Below, piece after piece: positions 6,968-15,524 of a DNA stretch of 36,155 nucleotides. The translations under genes were made by a program, and so were the position numbers. The number at the start of each line of letters is the position of its first letter. Position 1 is the first letter of the stretch. The notes beneath the pieces were generated by a model, which made no database searches, was not told the origin of the DNA, and worked only from the letters and a program-made list of their open reading frames with translations. The DNA is from Boseongicola sp. (lineage in GTDB: Bacteria > Pseudomonadota > Alphaproteobacteria > Rhodobacterales > Rhodobacteraceae), in NCBI GenBank assembly GCA_028824715.1, contig JAPPCV010000026.1:1-36155 (forward strand). Direction: 5' to 3'.

Positions 6968-8079
6968 ACCTACGTCTTCGCAGATCCCCGACCCTCGCGC
7001 TGGCAGGGGAGATCGCATCGGCGCGCCTCACCGGCGAGACGGTTTATTCGCTCAGCACGCCGACTTTTCCGGATCGCACCGGCTCGATTGCCGCCGACAT
7101 CCGGTTCGGGACCACTCTGACGCCCGGCAACGGTCTCGCGGATCTGCGGGACCTGGCGCGAACGGGCCTGTTCAAGAAGTGGAAACTTCCCGAGCACGAG
7201 TGCTTGATCGTTGGCGGAGCGAAATCCTCGATCTTCTGCATCATTCGCACCATGCTGCCCGCCGGTGGAAAGGTGCTCGTGATTTCGCCGCATTGGCCAA
7301 GCTACGAGGACCTAGTCAGACTGGCGCATCTCCAGCCGGTGTTCCACGAAACCCGCGCCGACGACGGTTTCGAGATCGACGAATTTCGTTTGCGAGAGTC
7401 CTTGCGCGAGTCCGGGGCAGGTGCCGTCATGTGCAGCAATCCCGGCAATCCGAGCGGACGGGTGCTCGGGCAACGCGAACTCGACACGCTTTGCCGGGAG
7501 ACCGCAGATGCAGGGGCCATCCTCCTTCTCGACGAGAGTTTCTCGAACATTGTTTTCGACGTTCCGAAATGGCACGATTCGGTGTGTTCTCCGGAGGATC
7601 ACGTCTTCGTCGTCAATTCCTTTTCGAAAAACTACCATCTCCAGGGCTTGAGGCTGGGCGCATGCCTCGTGCACCGCGGCAGAACCGCACCGGTGATCGC
7701 CGCCCACCAGACCCTGCTCAGCGCCGCACCGACACCGAGCCAGAACATCGCCCTGCGGATCATCAACTCACCGGAGGCAAATCCAGAGAGCTACTCCGAG
7801 CAGCGGCGGCTCATGCTCGACTTCGCAGTGGCGCAGGGCTGGCCTCATGTGGCAACGGAGGGCGGGTTCTATCTGTTTCCGTATGTGGAATGTTTGGCAT
7901 CGTTTCGCCGGAAGCTGGAGGCCCGCCGGATCCTGTCCCTGCCCGGCGAGACCTTCGGCAAGGGATATCGCGATCACCTCAGGGTCTGCTTCGGAAAACC
8001 GGTTTCCGAGATTCGCGCTTTGCTGGGAATTCTCGCCGAAATTGCGGACGAATCGCCGGAGATGGATCGTGGGCGCTGA
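6964..8079 (+). CDS. Class I/II PLP-dependent aminotransferase
   Basis: The 371-residue product has fold type I aminotransferase motifs: SNPGNPSG at 158-165, the PLP-ring aspartate D190 in LLLDESF, and the Schiff-base lysine K222 in NSFSKNYHLQGLRLG. LRVCFG near the C-terminus is probably the substrate-carboxylate arginine region. The protein is near the lower end of the family's length range. It starts on the ATGA overlap with the permease gene, so it is part of the same transcription unit, and it may act directly on the imported compound or its hydrolysis product. The aromatic residue usual after the PLP aspartate is replaced (ESFSN). Substrate unknown. Confidence 0.87.
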   Translation: MNLRLRRSPTLALAGEIASARLTGETVYSLSTPTFPDRTGSIAADIRFGTTLTPGNGLADLRDLARTGLFKKWKLPEHECLIVGGAKSSIFCIIRTMLPAGGKVLVISPHWPSYEDLVRLAHLQPVFHETRADDGFEIDEFRLRESLRESGAGAVMCSNPGNPSGRVLGQRELDTLCRETADAGAILLLDESFSNIVFDVPKWHDSVCSPEDHVFVVNSFSKNYHLQGLRLGACLVHRGRTAPVIAAHQTLLSAAPTPSQNIALRIINSPEANPESYSEQRRLMLDFAVAQGWPHVATEGGFYLFPYVECLASFRRKLEARRILSLPGETFGKGYRDHLRVCFGKPVSEIRALLGILAEIADESPEMDRGR

Positions 8080-8080
8080 C

Positions 8081-9436
8081 ATGACACGCGCGGTGGTTTC
8101 GCCAAATGACGGGCGCGCATTTGCGCACTGGCGCCCGGATGCACCTGCCCATGCCGAACGGCTGCTGCAGCACCTCGCTCCGAGACGCCGGGCCCTGGCG
8201 GGCGATTGCCAGCTACGACGGGAGATCCTCGAAGGCTGCATCAAGGGACTGCAGTCCGCACGATCGGAACTGGTAGCGCTCGTGGTAAGGGAAGTGGGAA
8301 AGAAGCCCGGGGAAGCCGATGCCGAGATCGACTACGCGATTTCGTTCCTGGACCATTGCCTCGTCTTGCTGGACAACATTGAATTCGAGCAGACAATCGC
8401 GCCCGGCCGCCTTGTGACAGATGTGGGCCTGGGCGGCGCATTCCTGATCTGTCCGTTCAACGACCCCGTGGCAGGTCTGACACGAAAGATTGCACCCGCG
8501 ATCGCCGCCGGATGCCCGGTGATCGTCAAGCCCTCCTCTCTTGCGATGCTTTGCGCGCGTGCAATGTTCAGGGCGTTCCGGCAGGCAGGAGTCGGCAGCG
8601 AGGTCCAGCTGCTCGCGACCGGTGACCCCGAGCTTGCCGGTCGGGTGCTCAGGCACGATGAAATCGACATGGTCAGCTTCACCGGGTCCACCGCTGTCGG
8701 GCGTGAACTGGCAGCTGCATGCGCCGCCGGCGGCAAGAAGTCGGTCACGGAACTTGGGGGAAACTGTCCATTTTCCGTCTTCAGTGACGCCGATGTGGAC
8801 CGTGCTGTCAGGGACCTTCTTGACCGCAAGCTCAAGGCTGCCGGCCAGGCGTGTTCCTCCGTCAATCGCGTCTTCGTCGAAGAAGAAATCTACGCCGCAT
8901 TCAGGGAAAGGCTCCTGGAATGCGTCTCGGCAGTGACGGCGGGTCCCTCGGACCTCGGCGCAGATCTCGGCCCGGTACGGACACGAAAGGCAGCGGATGA
9001 ACTTGTTGATGTCGTGATCCGTGTAAGGGAGGACGGCGAGCGACTGTTGACGGCCGAACCGCACAAGGTCGGGGACGACAGTCCTTTCCTGTTTCCGCTG
9101 ACAGTGGTCGAGAGCGACCGTGACAGCTTCTTCGACCGGTACGAGACGTTTGGGCCACTGCTGTCGATCCGGCCCTTTTCCCGGCGGGAGGACCTGCTGG
9201 CACGCCTGTCATGCGAGCGTCACGCGCTGGCCGCCTATTTCTACACGGGTGCGCCGGACGCAATTCAGCCCCATCTCGGCGAAATGCGTTTCGGCAGCAT
9301 AGGGATCAATTCGACGGCCATACAGGGCGCGGAAGTTCCGACCGGAGGGTTCCGGGATGCTGGAATCGGTCGCGAAGGCGGCATCTGGGGAATGCGCGAG
9401 TTCTTGACCACGGTGAATTGCAGGCTCGGCGCGTAG
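8081..9436 (+). CDS. NAD(P)-dependent aldehyde dehydrogenase
   Basis: The product has 451 residues from the ATG at 8081. Family hallmarks are KPSS (K150), the Rossmann motif FTGSTAVG (200-207), the general base E224 in TELGG and the catalytic cysteine C258 in GQACSS. It would oxidise an aldehyde, possibly the semialdehyde made by a neighbouring aminotransferase. An in-frame GTG at 8069 has a better-spaced GGAG site (8058-8061) and would add four residues while overlapping the upstream gene by 11 bases. Either start is plausible. It is somewhat shorter than typical members (about 480), mainly at the N-terminus. The closest general resemblance is to succinate-semialdehyde dehydrogenases, without proof of substrate. 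Confidence 0.9.
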   Translation: MTRAVVSPNDGRAFAHWRPDAPAHAERLLQHLAPRRRALAGDCQLRREILEGCIKGLQSARSELVALVVREVGKKPGEADAEIDYAISFLDHCLVLLDNIEFEQTIAPGRLVTDVGLGGAFLICPFNDPVAGLTRKIAPAIAAGCPVIVKPSSLAMLCARAMFRAFRQAGVGSEVQLLATGDPELAGRVLRHDEIDMVSFTGSTAVGRELAAACAAGGKKSVTELGGNCPFSVFSDADVDRAVRDLLDRKLKAAGQACSSVNRVFVEEEIYAAFRERLLECVSAVTAGPSDLGADLGPVRTRKAADELVDVVIRVREDGERLLTAEPHKVGDDSPFLFPLTVVESDRDSFFDRYETFGPLLSIRPFSRREDLLARLSCERHALAAYFYTGAPDAIQPHLGEMRFGSIGINSTAIQGAEVPTGGFRDAGIGREGGIWGMREFLTTVNCRLGA

Positions 9437-9466
9437 CTTCATGCGCCAGCACCGAAGGAGGGGAGG

Positions 9467-9841
9467 ATGAGAGAGATTGTTGACCACCCTGATGTGCCGG
9501 CGTCGACCTCGGCGGTCGCTCAAGGCGTGAAGGGCGGAGGATTCGTCTTCGTCGGCGGGCAGATGCCGCGTGATCTGGCAACGGGCCGAATCGTCAAGGG
9601 AGCGGCAGCGCAGGCCCGTCTTTCCCTTGAACATTGCGTCACGGTGCTGGAAGCGGCAGGGAGCGGGGCGGAAAAGATCATGCTGGCCATAGTCTACGTA
9701 ACCGACCTCTCCGCGAAGGATGCCGTCAACGAGGCCTTTGCGGACGTCTTCGGCAACAGTGCCCCGGCGAGGAATCTTGTCGAGGTGAGCGCGATCGGCG
9801 AAGATGCAATCGTCGAAGTCGGCGTGATTGCGCTGGCATGA
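9467..9841 (+). CDS. RidA/YjgF-family protein
   Basis: The 124-residue product has the standard RidA layout, with FVFVGGQMPRD near residues 27-36 and the C-terminal PARNLVEV containing the conserved arginine R102. E117 lies in the final strand. RidA proteins form trimers and hydrolyse reactive 2-aminoacrylate-type enamines or imines released by PLP enzymes. Members within catabolic operons often serve the local pathway. A strong GGAGGGGAGG site precedes the ATG. It is the last plus-strand gene before the regulator and converges with it, with stops 5 bases apart. Confidence 0.88.
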   Translation: MREIVDHPDVPASTSAVAQGVKGGGFVFVGGQMPRDLATGRIVKGAAAQARLSLEHCVTVLEAAGSGAEKIMLAIVYVTDLSAKDAVNEAFADVFGNSAPARNLVEVSAIGEDAIVEVGVIALA

Positions 9842-9846
9842 AGCCC

Positions 9847-10527
9847 TCAGCTCGAAACAGCATCCTCATGTTCGTCAAAGAACGCCATCGCCCGGTCCAG
9901 GTTTTCCAGGATGTGCTCTTGCGTCAGCCGCTTCGCGTCGGGAATGTTCCCGGCTTCAAGCTGGTGCAGGATTTCCTCGTGATAGTCGAGAGAACGGTGT
10001 GTCGGGAACGCCTCCTTCAGAAGCTTGTAGCGAATCGGCAGCGAAATCTCGTTCACGTAGTACAGGACCTGTGCGATCGGACGGTTTCCGGTGTAGTCGA
10101 TAATGCACTGATGATAGGTGCTGTTTTCGCGGAAATAGCCCTCGATGTCATTCGCCTTGTAGTAACCCTCCATGATCGCGCATCGTCCCCGCAACGCCTT
10201 GCACAGGGGATCGATGTCGAGGTCTGCCAGTGCGGCAATCACCATCCCCTCGAGCGTGGCGCGGAGTTGGTAGATGTTGCGGACGTCGTCCCGCGTCTCT
10301 TTCCGGACCCGGAACCCGCGCCGCGGCAGATGCTCCACGAGCCCGTTGCGCAGGAGAAGGCGCAGGCTCTCCCGCACCGGTCCCCTGCTGCTGCCGTAGT
10401 CGGCCTCCAGTTCCTGCTCCCGCAACGCCTGGCCCGGGGCGAGATCCCCGGTTATGATCCGCCAGCGCAGCTTGTTCAGGATGAAATAGGACAGCGTCTG
10501 CGGAAGGCTGTCGTTTTCGTAATACAC
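9847..10527 (-). CDS. GntR-family transcriptional regulator, FCD subfamily
   Basis: The 226-residue product starts with GTG. Residues 8-75 form a GntR winged helix (LALRE-type segment ALREQELEADYGSSRGPVRESL, then GLVEHLPRRGFRV). Residues 85-220 form an FCD ligand-binding domain with YQLRATLEGMVIAAL and the candidate metal/ligand histidines in TYHQCI, DYHEEI and EHI. FCD regulators usually respond to organic acids or amino acids and bind AT-rich palindromes. Position between the two halves of the cluster, divergent from the PotA-like gene, makes it the likely local regulator. Candidate operators are at 2638-2658 and 14488-14503. None is evident in its own 74-base promoter gap. Confidence 0.88.
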   Translation of the reverse strand: MYYENDSLPQTLSYFILNKLRWRIITGDLAPGQALREQELEADYGSSRGPVRESLRLLLRNGLVEHLPRRGFRVRKETRDDVRNIYQLRATLEGMVIAALADLDIDPLCKALRGRCAIMEGYYKANDIEGYFRENSTYHQCIIDYTGNRPIAQVLYYVNEISLPIRYKLLKEAFPTHRSLDYHEEILHQLEAGNIPDAKRLTQEHILENLDRAMAFFDEHEDAVSS

Positions 10528-10601
10528 GATTGCCTAGTCCAACTTGCCTCGACGACACGGACACAGAATAACCTGAGGCACGCACCCGGGACAAGCACAT
10601 C

Positions 10602-11726
10602 GTGAGCGCGGCGAAGGATGTAGAACTGGACCGTGTATCGAAGTCATTCGGCACCATGCTGGCAGTCCGGCCCCTGTCACTGCATATCCGTGCCGGCGAA
10701 TTCCTGACGCTGCTCGGCCCATCCGGTTGTGGAAAGACGACCATGTTGCGCTTGATCGCGGGTCTGGAACAGGTGTCCGGCGGAACGATCAAGGTCGGTG
10801 GCGAAGACGTGACCGACCATCCGCCGAACCGACGCGATACGAGCATCATGTTTCAGGACTACGCACTCTTTCCGCACAAGACACTGCTTGAAAATGTGGG
10901 CTACGGCCTGAAGATGCGCGGCATCGACCGCACTGCCCGCGAGAGCCGCGCCCGGTCCTGGCTCGAAACGATCGGCCTTGCCGAATACGGGCAACGCCTC
11001 CCGCATCAGCTGTCCGGAGGACAGCGGCAGCGGGTTGCGCTCGCACGGTCATTGATTGTCGAACCAGGGGTTCTCCTCCTGGACGAACCTCTCGGTGCAC
11101 TGGATGCGAACCTTCGTCAGCAGATGCAGCGAGAACTGCGCCGCATGCATCGGGACGTGGGATTGACATTCATTTACGTGACACACGATCAGCAAGAAGC
11201 ACTCGCCATGAGCGACCGGGTAGCCGTTATGCGGGACGGCCGGATCGAGCAACTGGGTGACCCGGTCAACATATATGATTGCCCCGAAACCGAGTTCGTT
11301 GCGCGGTTCATCGGTGCCTGCAACGTCATCGTGGCGCGGGTGCGCAGGGCGACAGCTTCGGGGATCGAATGTGACGCCGACGGCCTCGCATCCCTGGTCG
11401 CACAGCCAGCGCCAGGTGGGAATTTGTATGGCGAAGGCGAGCGGATTGCCCTGGCGTTGCGGCCCGAGGCCATTTCGATCAGGTCTGGCGACCACGGGTG
11501 CGTGCCTGAGCGGAACGGAACGGCACTCGAGGTCAGGAGTGTCGAATTCACTGGAGCAACACTGAAAATTCAGGGGGTGTCTCCTGGCGGAAACATGCTG
11601 GATGTCGAGTTCGGACGCAGGACCCTGGATGACTGGCCGCCGCCAGTGCCGGGTGACCAGATCATCGCGGAATGGCGCGAGCCGGACTTGACGGTGCTGC
11701 GGAAATCAGCCCGAAACGGAGATTGA
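10602..11726 (+). CDS. PotA-like ABC transporter ATP-binding protein
   Basis: The 374-residue product contains Walker A GPSGCGKTT (39-47), signature LSGGQ (137-141), Walker B VLLLDEP (157-163) and the switch histidine H195. After residue 240 comes a TOBE-type C-terminal domain (IALALRPEAISI, ATLKIQG). It would energise the PotB/PotC-like permeases encoded 3.6 kb upstream, from which it is separated by catabolic genes and the regulator. It starts with GTG at 10602 and has no strong ribosome site. The following aminotransferase begins 4 bases after its stop. The second importer in this cluster lacks an ATPase, and this protein belongs to the wrong subfamily to serve it with confidence. Confidence 0.9.
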   Translation: MSAAKDVELDRVSKSFGTMLAVRPLSLHIRAGEFLTLLGPSGCGKTTMLRLIAGLEQVSGGTIKVGGEDVTDHPPNRRDTSIMFQDYALFPHKTLLENVGYGLKMRGIDRTARESRARSWLETIGLAEYGQRLPHQLSGGQRQRVALARSLIVEPGVLLLDEPLGALDANLRQQMQRELRRMHRDVGLTFIYVTHDQQEALAMSDRVAVMRDGRIEQLGDPVNIYDCPETEFVARFIGACNVIVARVRRATASGIECDADGLASLVAQPAPGGNLYGEGERIALALRPEAISIRSGDHGCVPERNGTALEVRSVEFTGATLKIQGVSPGGNMLDVEFGRRTLDDWPPPVPGDQIIAEWREPDLTVLRKSARNGD

Positions 11727-11730
11727 TGAC

Positions 11731-13038
11731 ATGACGAGGACCAAGCAGGTCCTTGGCACTACGCGCGTTCACGAGTCAAGCGCAGCCAATACCTTTCGTT
11801 TCACGGCGGAACCACCCGTCTTCCTCCGGGGAGACGGATCGTGGCTTTACGACGAACGGGGCCAGAAGTGGCTCGACCTTGTTTGCGGTTCCGCTACGAG
11901 CAACATCGGTCACAACCACCCTGCGCACATTGCGGCCTTGCAGGAAACACTTGCCACGGGGGTCCTGCACACCGGTACCAGGCTTCCTTCGCCCTTCCGG
12001 GCTCGGCTCTACGAAGAGCTGATCTCGATTCTGCCCGAGGAGTTGTCCTGCATCCAACTGGCGAATTCTGGTGCCGAAGCCGTCGAGGCCGCGATCAAGG
12101 CCGCACAATACGCGACCGGACGCAATCGTCTGGTTTCTTTCGAGGGCGGGTATCACGGGCGAACAGTCGGCGCGCTGTCGCTCACTGACGGTGGCAGCAT
12201 TCGTGAACCCTTCTCCGTGCTGCACGAACTCGTCGACTTCCTGCCTTATCCCGGTTCACGCGGGTCCGAAGGCGACGAGGTCGGTACCTGCCTCTCCCGA
12301 TTGTCGGACCGCCTGGACGAGCTGCGAAGAAATGACGACCTTCCCGCCGCCCTGGTGGTGGAAGCCATCCAGGGTGTCAGCGGTGTCCTGTCTCCGCCCG
12401 CGGAGTTTCTGTCCGGCATCAGGGACCTGACGCGCCGGCACGGGATCCAGATGGTCTGCGATGAAATCTGGTGCGGGTTCGGTCGTGCCGGGGCTTGGTT
12501 CTCCTTCGAAAGCACCGGCGTTGTCCCCGACATGGTCACCATGGGCAAGGCCATGTCAGGGGGATTGCCCTTGTCGGCCGTGGCTGCCCGTCCCGAGATT
12601 CTCAAGGCCTGGCCGCCCGGCATGCACACCAGCACGTTTCAGGGCAATCCTCTCGCCTGCAACATGGCAGTCGCGACCATACGGACGATCCGCGGGGACG
12701 ACCTGCTTGCACATGTCGAGCACACGGTTGAGCCCCTTCTCGAACGCTCCCTGCGCCCGCTTGACGCACTCGAACGCACCCGCGGCGTTCGCGTCGCGGG
12801 TGCACAGGCGGCGGTCGATGTCGTGGACGGGAATGGCTGTCCCGACCGGGCGACCGCCATTCGCGTACAGAGTGCCGCGCACTCCCGGCGCATCCTGATC
12901 TACCTGGGCGGCCGTTGCGGAAACTCCCTGATGTTCGTGCCACCGATCAACATCGATGGCGCACATCTGTCAGAGGGGCTGGGGGAAACCGTAGGGCTGA
13001 TCAAGCACGAACTCGGAACTGGAAGACAACATGTGTGA
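11731..13038 (+). CDS. Class III PLP-dependent aminotransferase (omega-amino acid type)
   Basis: The 435-residue product shows class III motifs: GHNHPA at 60-65, SGAEAVEAAIKAA (113-125), YHGRT (141-145), the PLP aspartate D244 in CDEIWCGFGRAG and the Schiff-base lysine K273 in TMGKAMSGG. Such enzymes move terminal amino groups (GABA, diamines, beta-amino acids) to 2-oxo acids and yield semialdehydes. This fits the aldehyde dehydrogenase of the cluster. It is visibly related to the C-terminal domain of the fusion at 16866, so the two are probably paralogues with different duties. Its stop overlaps the amidase start by 8 bases. Confidence 0.88.
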   Translation: MTRTKQVLGTTRVHESSAANTFRFTAEPPVFLRGDGSWLYDERGQKWLDLVCGSATSNIGHNHPAHIAALQETLATGVLHTGTRLPSPFRARLYEELISILPEELSCIQLANSGAEAVEAAIKAAQYATGRNRLVSFEGGYHGRTVGALSLTDGGSIREPFSVLHELVDFLPYPGSRGSEGDEVGTCLSRLSDRLDELRRNDDLPAALVVEAIQGVSGVLSPPAEFLSGIRDLTRRHGIQMVCDEIWCGFGRAGAWFSFESTGVVPDMVTMGKAMSGGLPLSAVAARPEILKAWPPGMHTSTFQGNPLACNMAVATIRTIRGDDLLAHVEHTVEPLLERSLRPLDALERTRGVRVAGAQAAVDVVDGNGCPDRATAIRVQSAAHSRRILIYLGGRCGNSLMFVPPINIDGAHLSEGLGETVGLIKHELGTGRQHV

Positions 13039-14476
13039 ACCCTGTGATCTCTCCGCCGTCGACGCCCGTGCGGCAATCGGTGCAAAGCAGCTTTCTCCTG
13101 TCGAACTGCTCGACAGCTGCATCGCAAGGATCGAACGACTCGATTCGGTGCTCAACGCGATTGTCATTCCGTGCTTCGAAAGGGCGCGGGTCGAGGCCGT
13201 TGCGGCAGAATCCGCCGTCATGAACGGCGAACCGCTCGGGAAGCTGCATGGCCTGCCGCTCGGCGTGAAGGATCTCAATGACCTCGCCGGGGTGAAGACC
13301 ACGCAGGGATCGCCGCTATACGAGGACTTCATCCCCGAGCACGACGACAACATCGTTGCCGCCATGCGCAGTGAAGGTGCCGTGGCCATCGGCAAGACCA
13401 ACGTCCCCGAGCACGGATTCGGTGCAACCACCGACAATCCGCTGTTCGGCGCGACCGGCAATCCCTACGATCCTGCACTCTCCGCCGGTGCGTCCACAGG
13501 CGGCGGCGCGGCGGCGCTTTCTGCACGAATGCTTCCTTTGGCGATGGGATCGGATTTTGCTGGAAGCCTGCGCACGCCCGCAGCCTTTTGCGGCATTTTC
13601 GGGATGAGGCCTTCGGCGGGGGCCGTGACCAGCACCCGTCGCGGTTTCGGCTGGTCGCCATTCGACGTCGAGGGTCCCCTCGCCCGATCGGCGGCCGACG
13701 CGAGGCTCCTGATGTCGGCAATGATGACCGAAGACAGCCGCGACCCACTGGCCTGGCCGTCCGGCACCGACTTCCTCGGGCCTGTTCGCGGAACGGATCT
13801 CTCCCGCCTCAGGGTTGCCGTTTCCGAGGACCTTGGCTTTGCACCGGTGAGCCAGGAAATGCGCACCGCATTCAGAAAAAAGCTCGGGGAATTCAGTCAT
13901 GTATTCGCCGATGTCAAGGACGCACATCCCGACATGCGCGATGCGGACCGGGCCTTCTACGTTCTGCGCGGAATCGGCTTCGTCCATGATTTCGGGAGGA
14001 TTCACGACGAAACCCCCGAAGCGCTTGGCCCAACGATCGTCGATGAACTCCAGCGGGCCGAGAAGATCTCCGTTGCCGACATCGGCTGGGCAATGGACGC
14101 CCAGACGCGGATCTACCTCGCCGCCGATGCATTCTTCGAGAGTCACGACCTGCTCATCACGCCGGCAACCTCCGTGCAGCCTTTCCCGCACGAGGAACTG
14201 TACCCGAAACACATCGACGGAGAGGACATGGGCGGCTACCTACGATGGGAGGCCATCTCCTATGGCGTCACGCTCTTCGCCGGACCCGCTGCCGTCATTC
14301 CCTGCGGCATTGGACCTGGCGGCATGCCCATGGCGCTGCAAGTCATATCCCGGGTGCGTTCCGATGCCTGGCTTCTGGATGTCGCCCATGCACTGGAGAC
14401 TGTCTTCGCTTCCATTCCGGCGCTGGAAACACAGAAGCCGGACCCGGAAGCCTGGAAAAAAGATGATGACAGATAG
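13031..14476 (+). CDS. Amidase signature-family hydrolase
   Basis: The 481-residue product has the Ser-cisSer-Lys triad of the amidase signature family: K80 in GVKDLND, S155 in GASTGGGAA and nucleophile S179 in DFAGSLRTPAAFCG. The second serine of the usual GGSSGG motif is threonine here, and its first GG is GA, mild departures that keep the triad. Family members hydrolyse carboxamides, some N-acyl amines and carbamates. The ATG overlaps the end of the aminotransferase gene, so the pair is probably translationally coupled. Together with the cyclase-family protein it suggests that an amide bond is cleaved in the pathway. GatA is unlikely because no gatB or gatC is nearby. Confidence 0.88.
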   Translation: MCEPCDLSAVDARAAIGAKQLSPVELLDSCIARIERLDSVLNAIVIPCFERARVEAVAAESAVMNGEPLGKLHGLPLGVKDLNDLAGVKTTQGSPLYEDFIPEHDDNIVAAMRSEGAVAIGKTNVPEHGFGATTDNPLFGATGNPYDPALSAGASTGGGAAALSARMLPLAMGSDFAGSLRTPAAFCGIFGMRPSAGAVTSTRRGFGWSPFDVEGPLARSAADARLLMSAMMTEDSRDPLAWPSGTDFLGPVRGTDLSRLRVAVSEDLGFAPVSQEMRTAFRKKLGEFSHVFADVKDAHPDMRDADRAFYVLRGIGFVHDFGRIHDETPEALGPTIVDELQRAEKISVADIGWAMDAQTRIYLAADAFFESHDLLITPATSVQPFPHEELYPKHIDGEDMGGYLRWEAISYGVTLFAGPAAVIPCGIGPGGMPMALQVISRVRSDAWLLDVAHALETVFASIPALETQKPDPEAWKKDDDR

Positions 14477-14487
14477 GCGGTGTCTGG

Positions 14488-14503
14488 ATATTGTTAACAA
14501 TAT
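14488..14503. promoter_or_regulatory. Perfect 16-bp palindrome upstream of the second binding-protein gene
   Basis: The sequence atattgttaacaatat is its own reverse complement over all 16 bases. It stands in the 100-base gap between the amidase stop and the binding-protein start. Its attgt/acaat halves resemble the arms at 2638-2658, though with a different spacing. It is a good operator candidate for the GntR/FCD regulator at 9847-10527, and would let the second importer respond to the same signal as the first. Confidence 0.6.
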
Positions 14504-14576
14504 ACTGGAGCCAATTGGCGTTGTTCGCCTTTGTCCGCATGACCGGGGCGCAATCACGAAAAGAAGGAGAAAAGTC

Positions 14577-15419
14577 ATGTCAGTATTCCGCACGGCCAAG
14601 CGTTCAACAGCAGCACTCCTTGCCGGATTTGCTGTGACGATCCTGACCGTCGTTCAGCCCGCCGCCGACACGCTAGATGAAATCAAGTCGCGCGGCCATT
14701 TCGTCTTTGGTCTGGAAGTTGGATACAAGCCGTTCGAATTCCGCGACGAGAACAACGAAATCGTCGGTTACGACATCGACGTGGCCAACGAAATCGGAAA
14801 GCGGCTGGGCGTCGAGGCACGCCCGCAGGGAACCAACTGGGCAACGGTCATACAGACGCTTTATGACGGCGGATTCGATCTCATCCTTGGCGGGATGACC
14901 GCCACGGAGAAGAGATACCAGCGCGTTAACTTTTCGATCCCCTACATGGACGCGAGTTCGGGCCTGCTGGTCATGAGCAACAGCGGAATCATGGGCCGCA
15001 GCGAATTGGGAGGCAAAACCGTTTCGGCCGGTGCCGGAACGCCGCAGATCAACCAGTTGAAGCTGTCGGCTGAGGAACTGGGCTTCGAATACTCGGGAGA
15101 GATCAAGACCTACGATTCGGATGCCGTCGCCTATGAAGCGATGCGGGTCGGACGAATTGATGCCTACGCTTCAACGATCGTGAGCCTGCTTGAGTTTGCG
15201 AAGACCACCGAAGACTTCGACGTGCTTCCATTCGCGTCCGACATGTGGGAACAGGAATGGACGGCCATGGCGTTCCGGAAAGAGGACGAAACGCTTCGGG
15301 CCGCATTCAACGAGGCAATCCGGGACATGAAGGCAGACGGAACGCTTGCAGCCCTTCAGGAAAAATGGTTCGGAAAGTCGTTCGTCGATTTGCTGAGCGA
15401 CGAGGCGCCCACCTGGTAG
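14577..15419 (+). CDS. Family 3 periplasmic binding protein of a polar amino acid ABC importer
   Basis: The 280-residue product has a Sec signal peptide (basic RTAKR, then STAALLAGFAVTIL, cleavage near the QPA at about 25). The mature protein has typical family 3 segments: FGLEVGYKPFEFRDENNEIVG, GYDIDVANEIGKRLG, DLILGGMTATEKR and LQEKWFG. It would bind an amino acid or related zwitterion in the periplasm. An AAGGAG site lies 8 bases before the ATG at 14577. Two cognate permeases follow at 15525 and 16213. A palindromic operator candidate lies upstream. Confidence 0.9.
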   Translation: MSVFRTAKRSTAALLAGFAVTILTVVQPAADTLDEIKSRGHFVFGLEVGYKPFEFRDENNEIVGYDIDVANEIGKRLGVEARPQGTNWATVIQTLYDGGFDLILGGMTATEKRYQRVNFSIPYMDASSGLLVMSNSGIMGRSELGGKTVSAGAGTPQINQLKLSAEELGFEYSGEIKTYDSDAVAYEAMRVGRIDAYASTIVSLLEFAKTTEDFDVLPFASDMWEQEWTAMAFRKEDETLRAAFNEAIRDMKADGTLAALQEKWFGKSFVDLLSDEAPTW

Positions 15420-15467
15420 ACTCGCCCGGCACCCACGGGCCGAAACCTGCCAGTGGCACTTCTGTCT

Positions 15468-15485
15468 GAGCGGGACGGTCCGCTC
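15468..15485. other. Intergenic hairpin after the second binding-protein gene
   Basis: A perfect 6-bp stem, gagcgg (15468-15473) and ccgctc (15480-15485), closes a 6-base loop. There is no T-run. Hairpins between a binding-protein gene and its permease genes commonly protect the upstream mRNA and lower permease output, and that role fits here. Confidence 0.5.
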
Positions 15486-15524
15486 GTCCGTGCCGCGGGA
15501 AGCCGCTAGAAGGGACAGAGGTCC

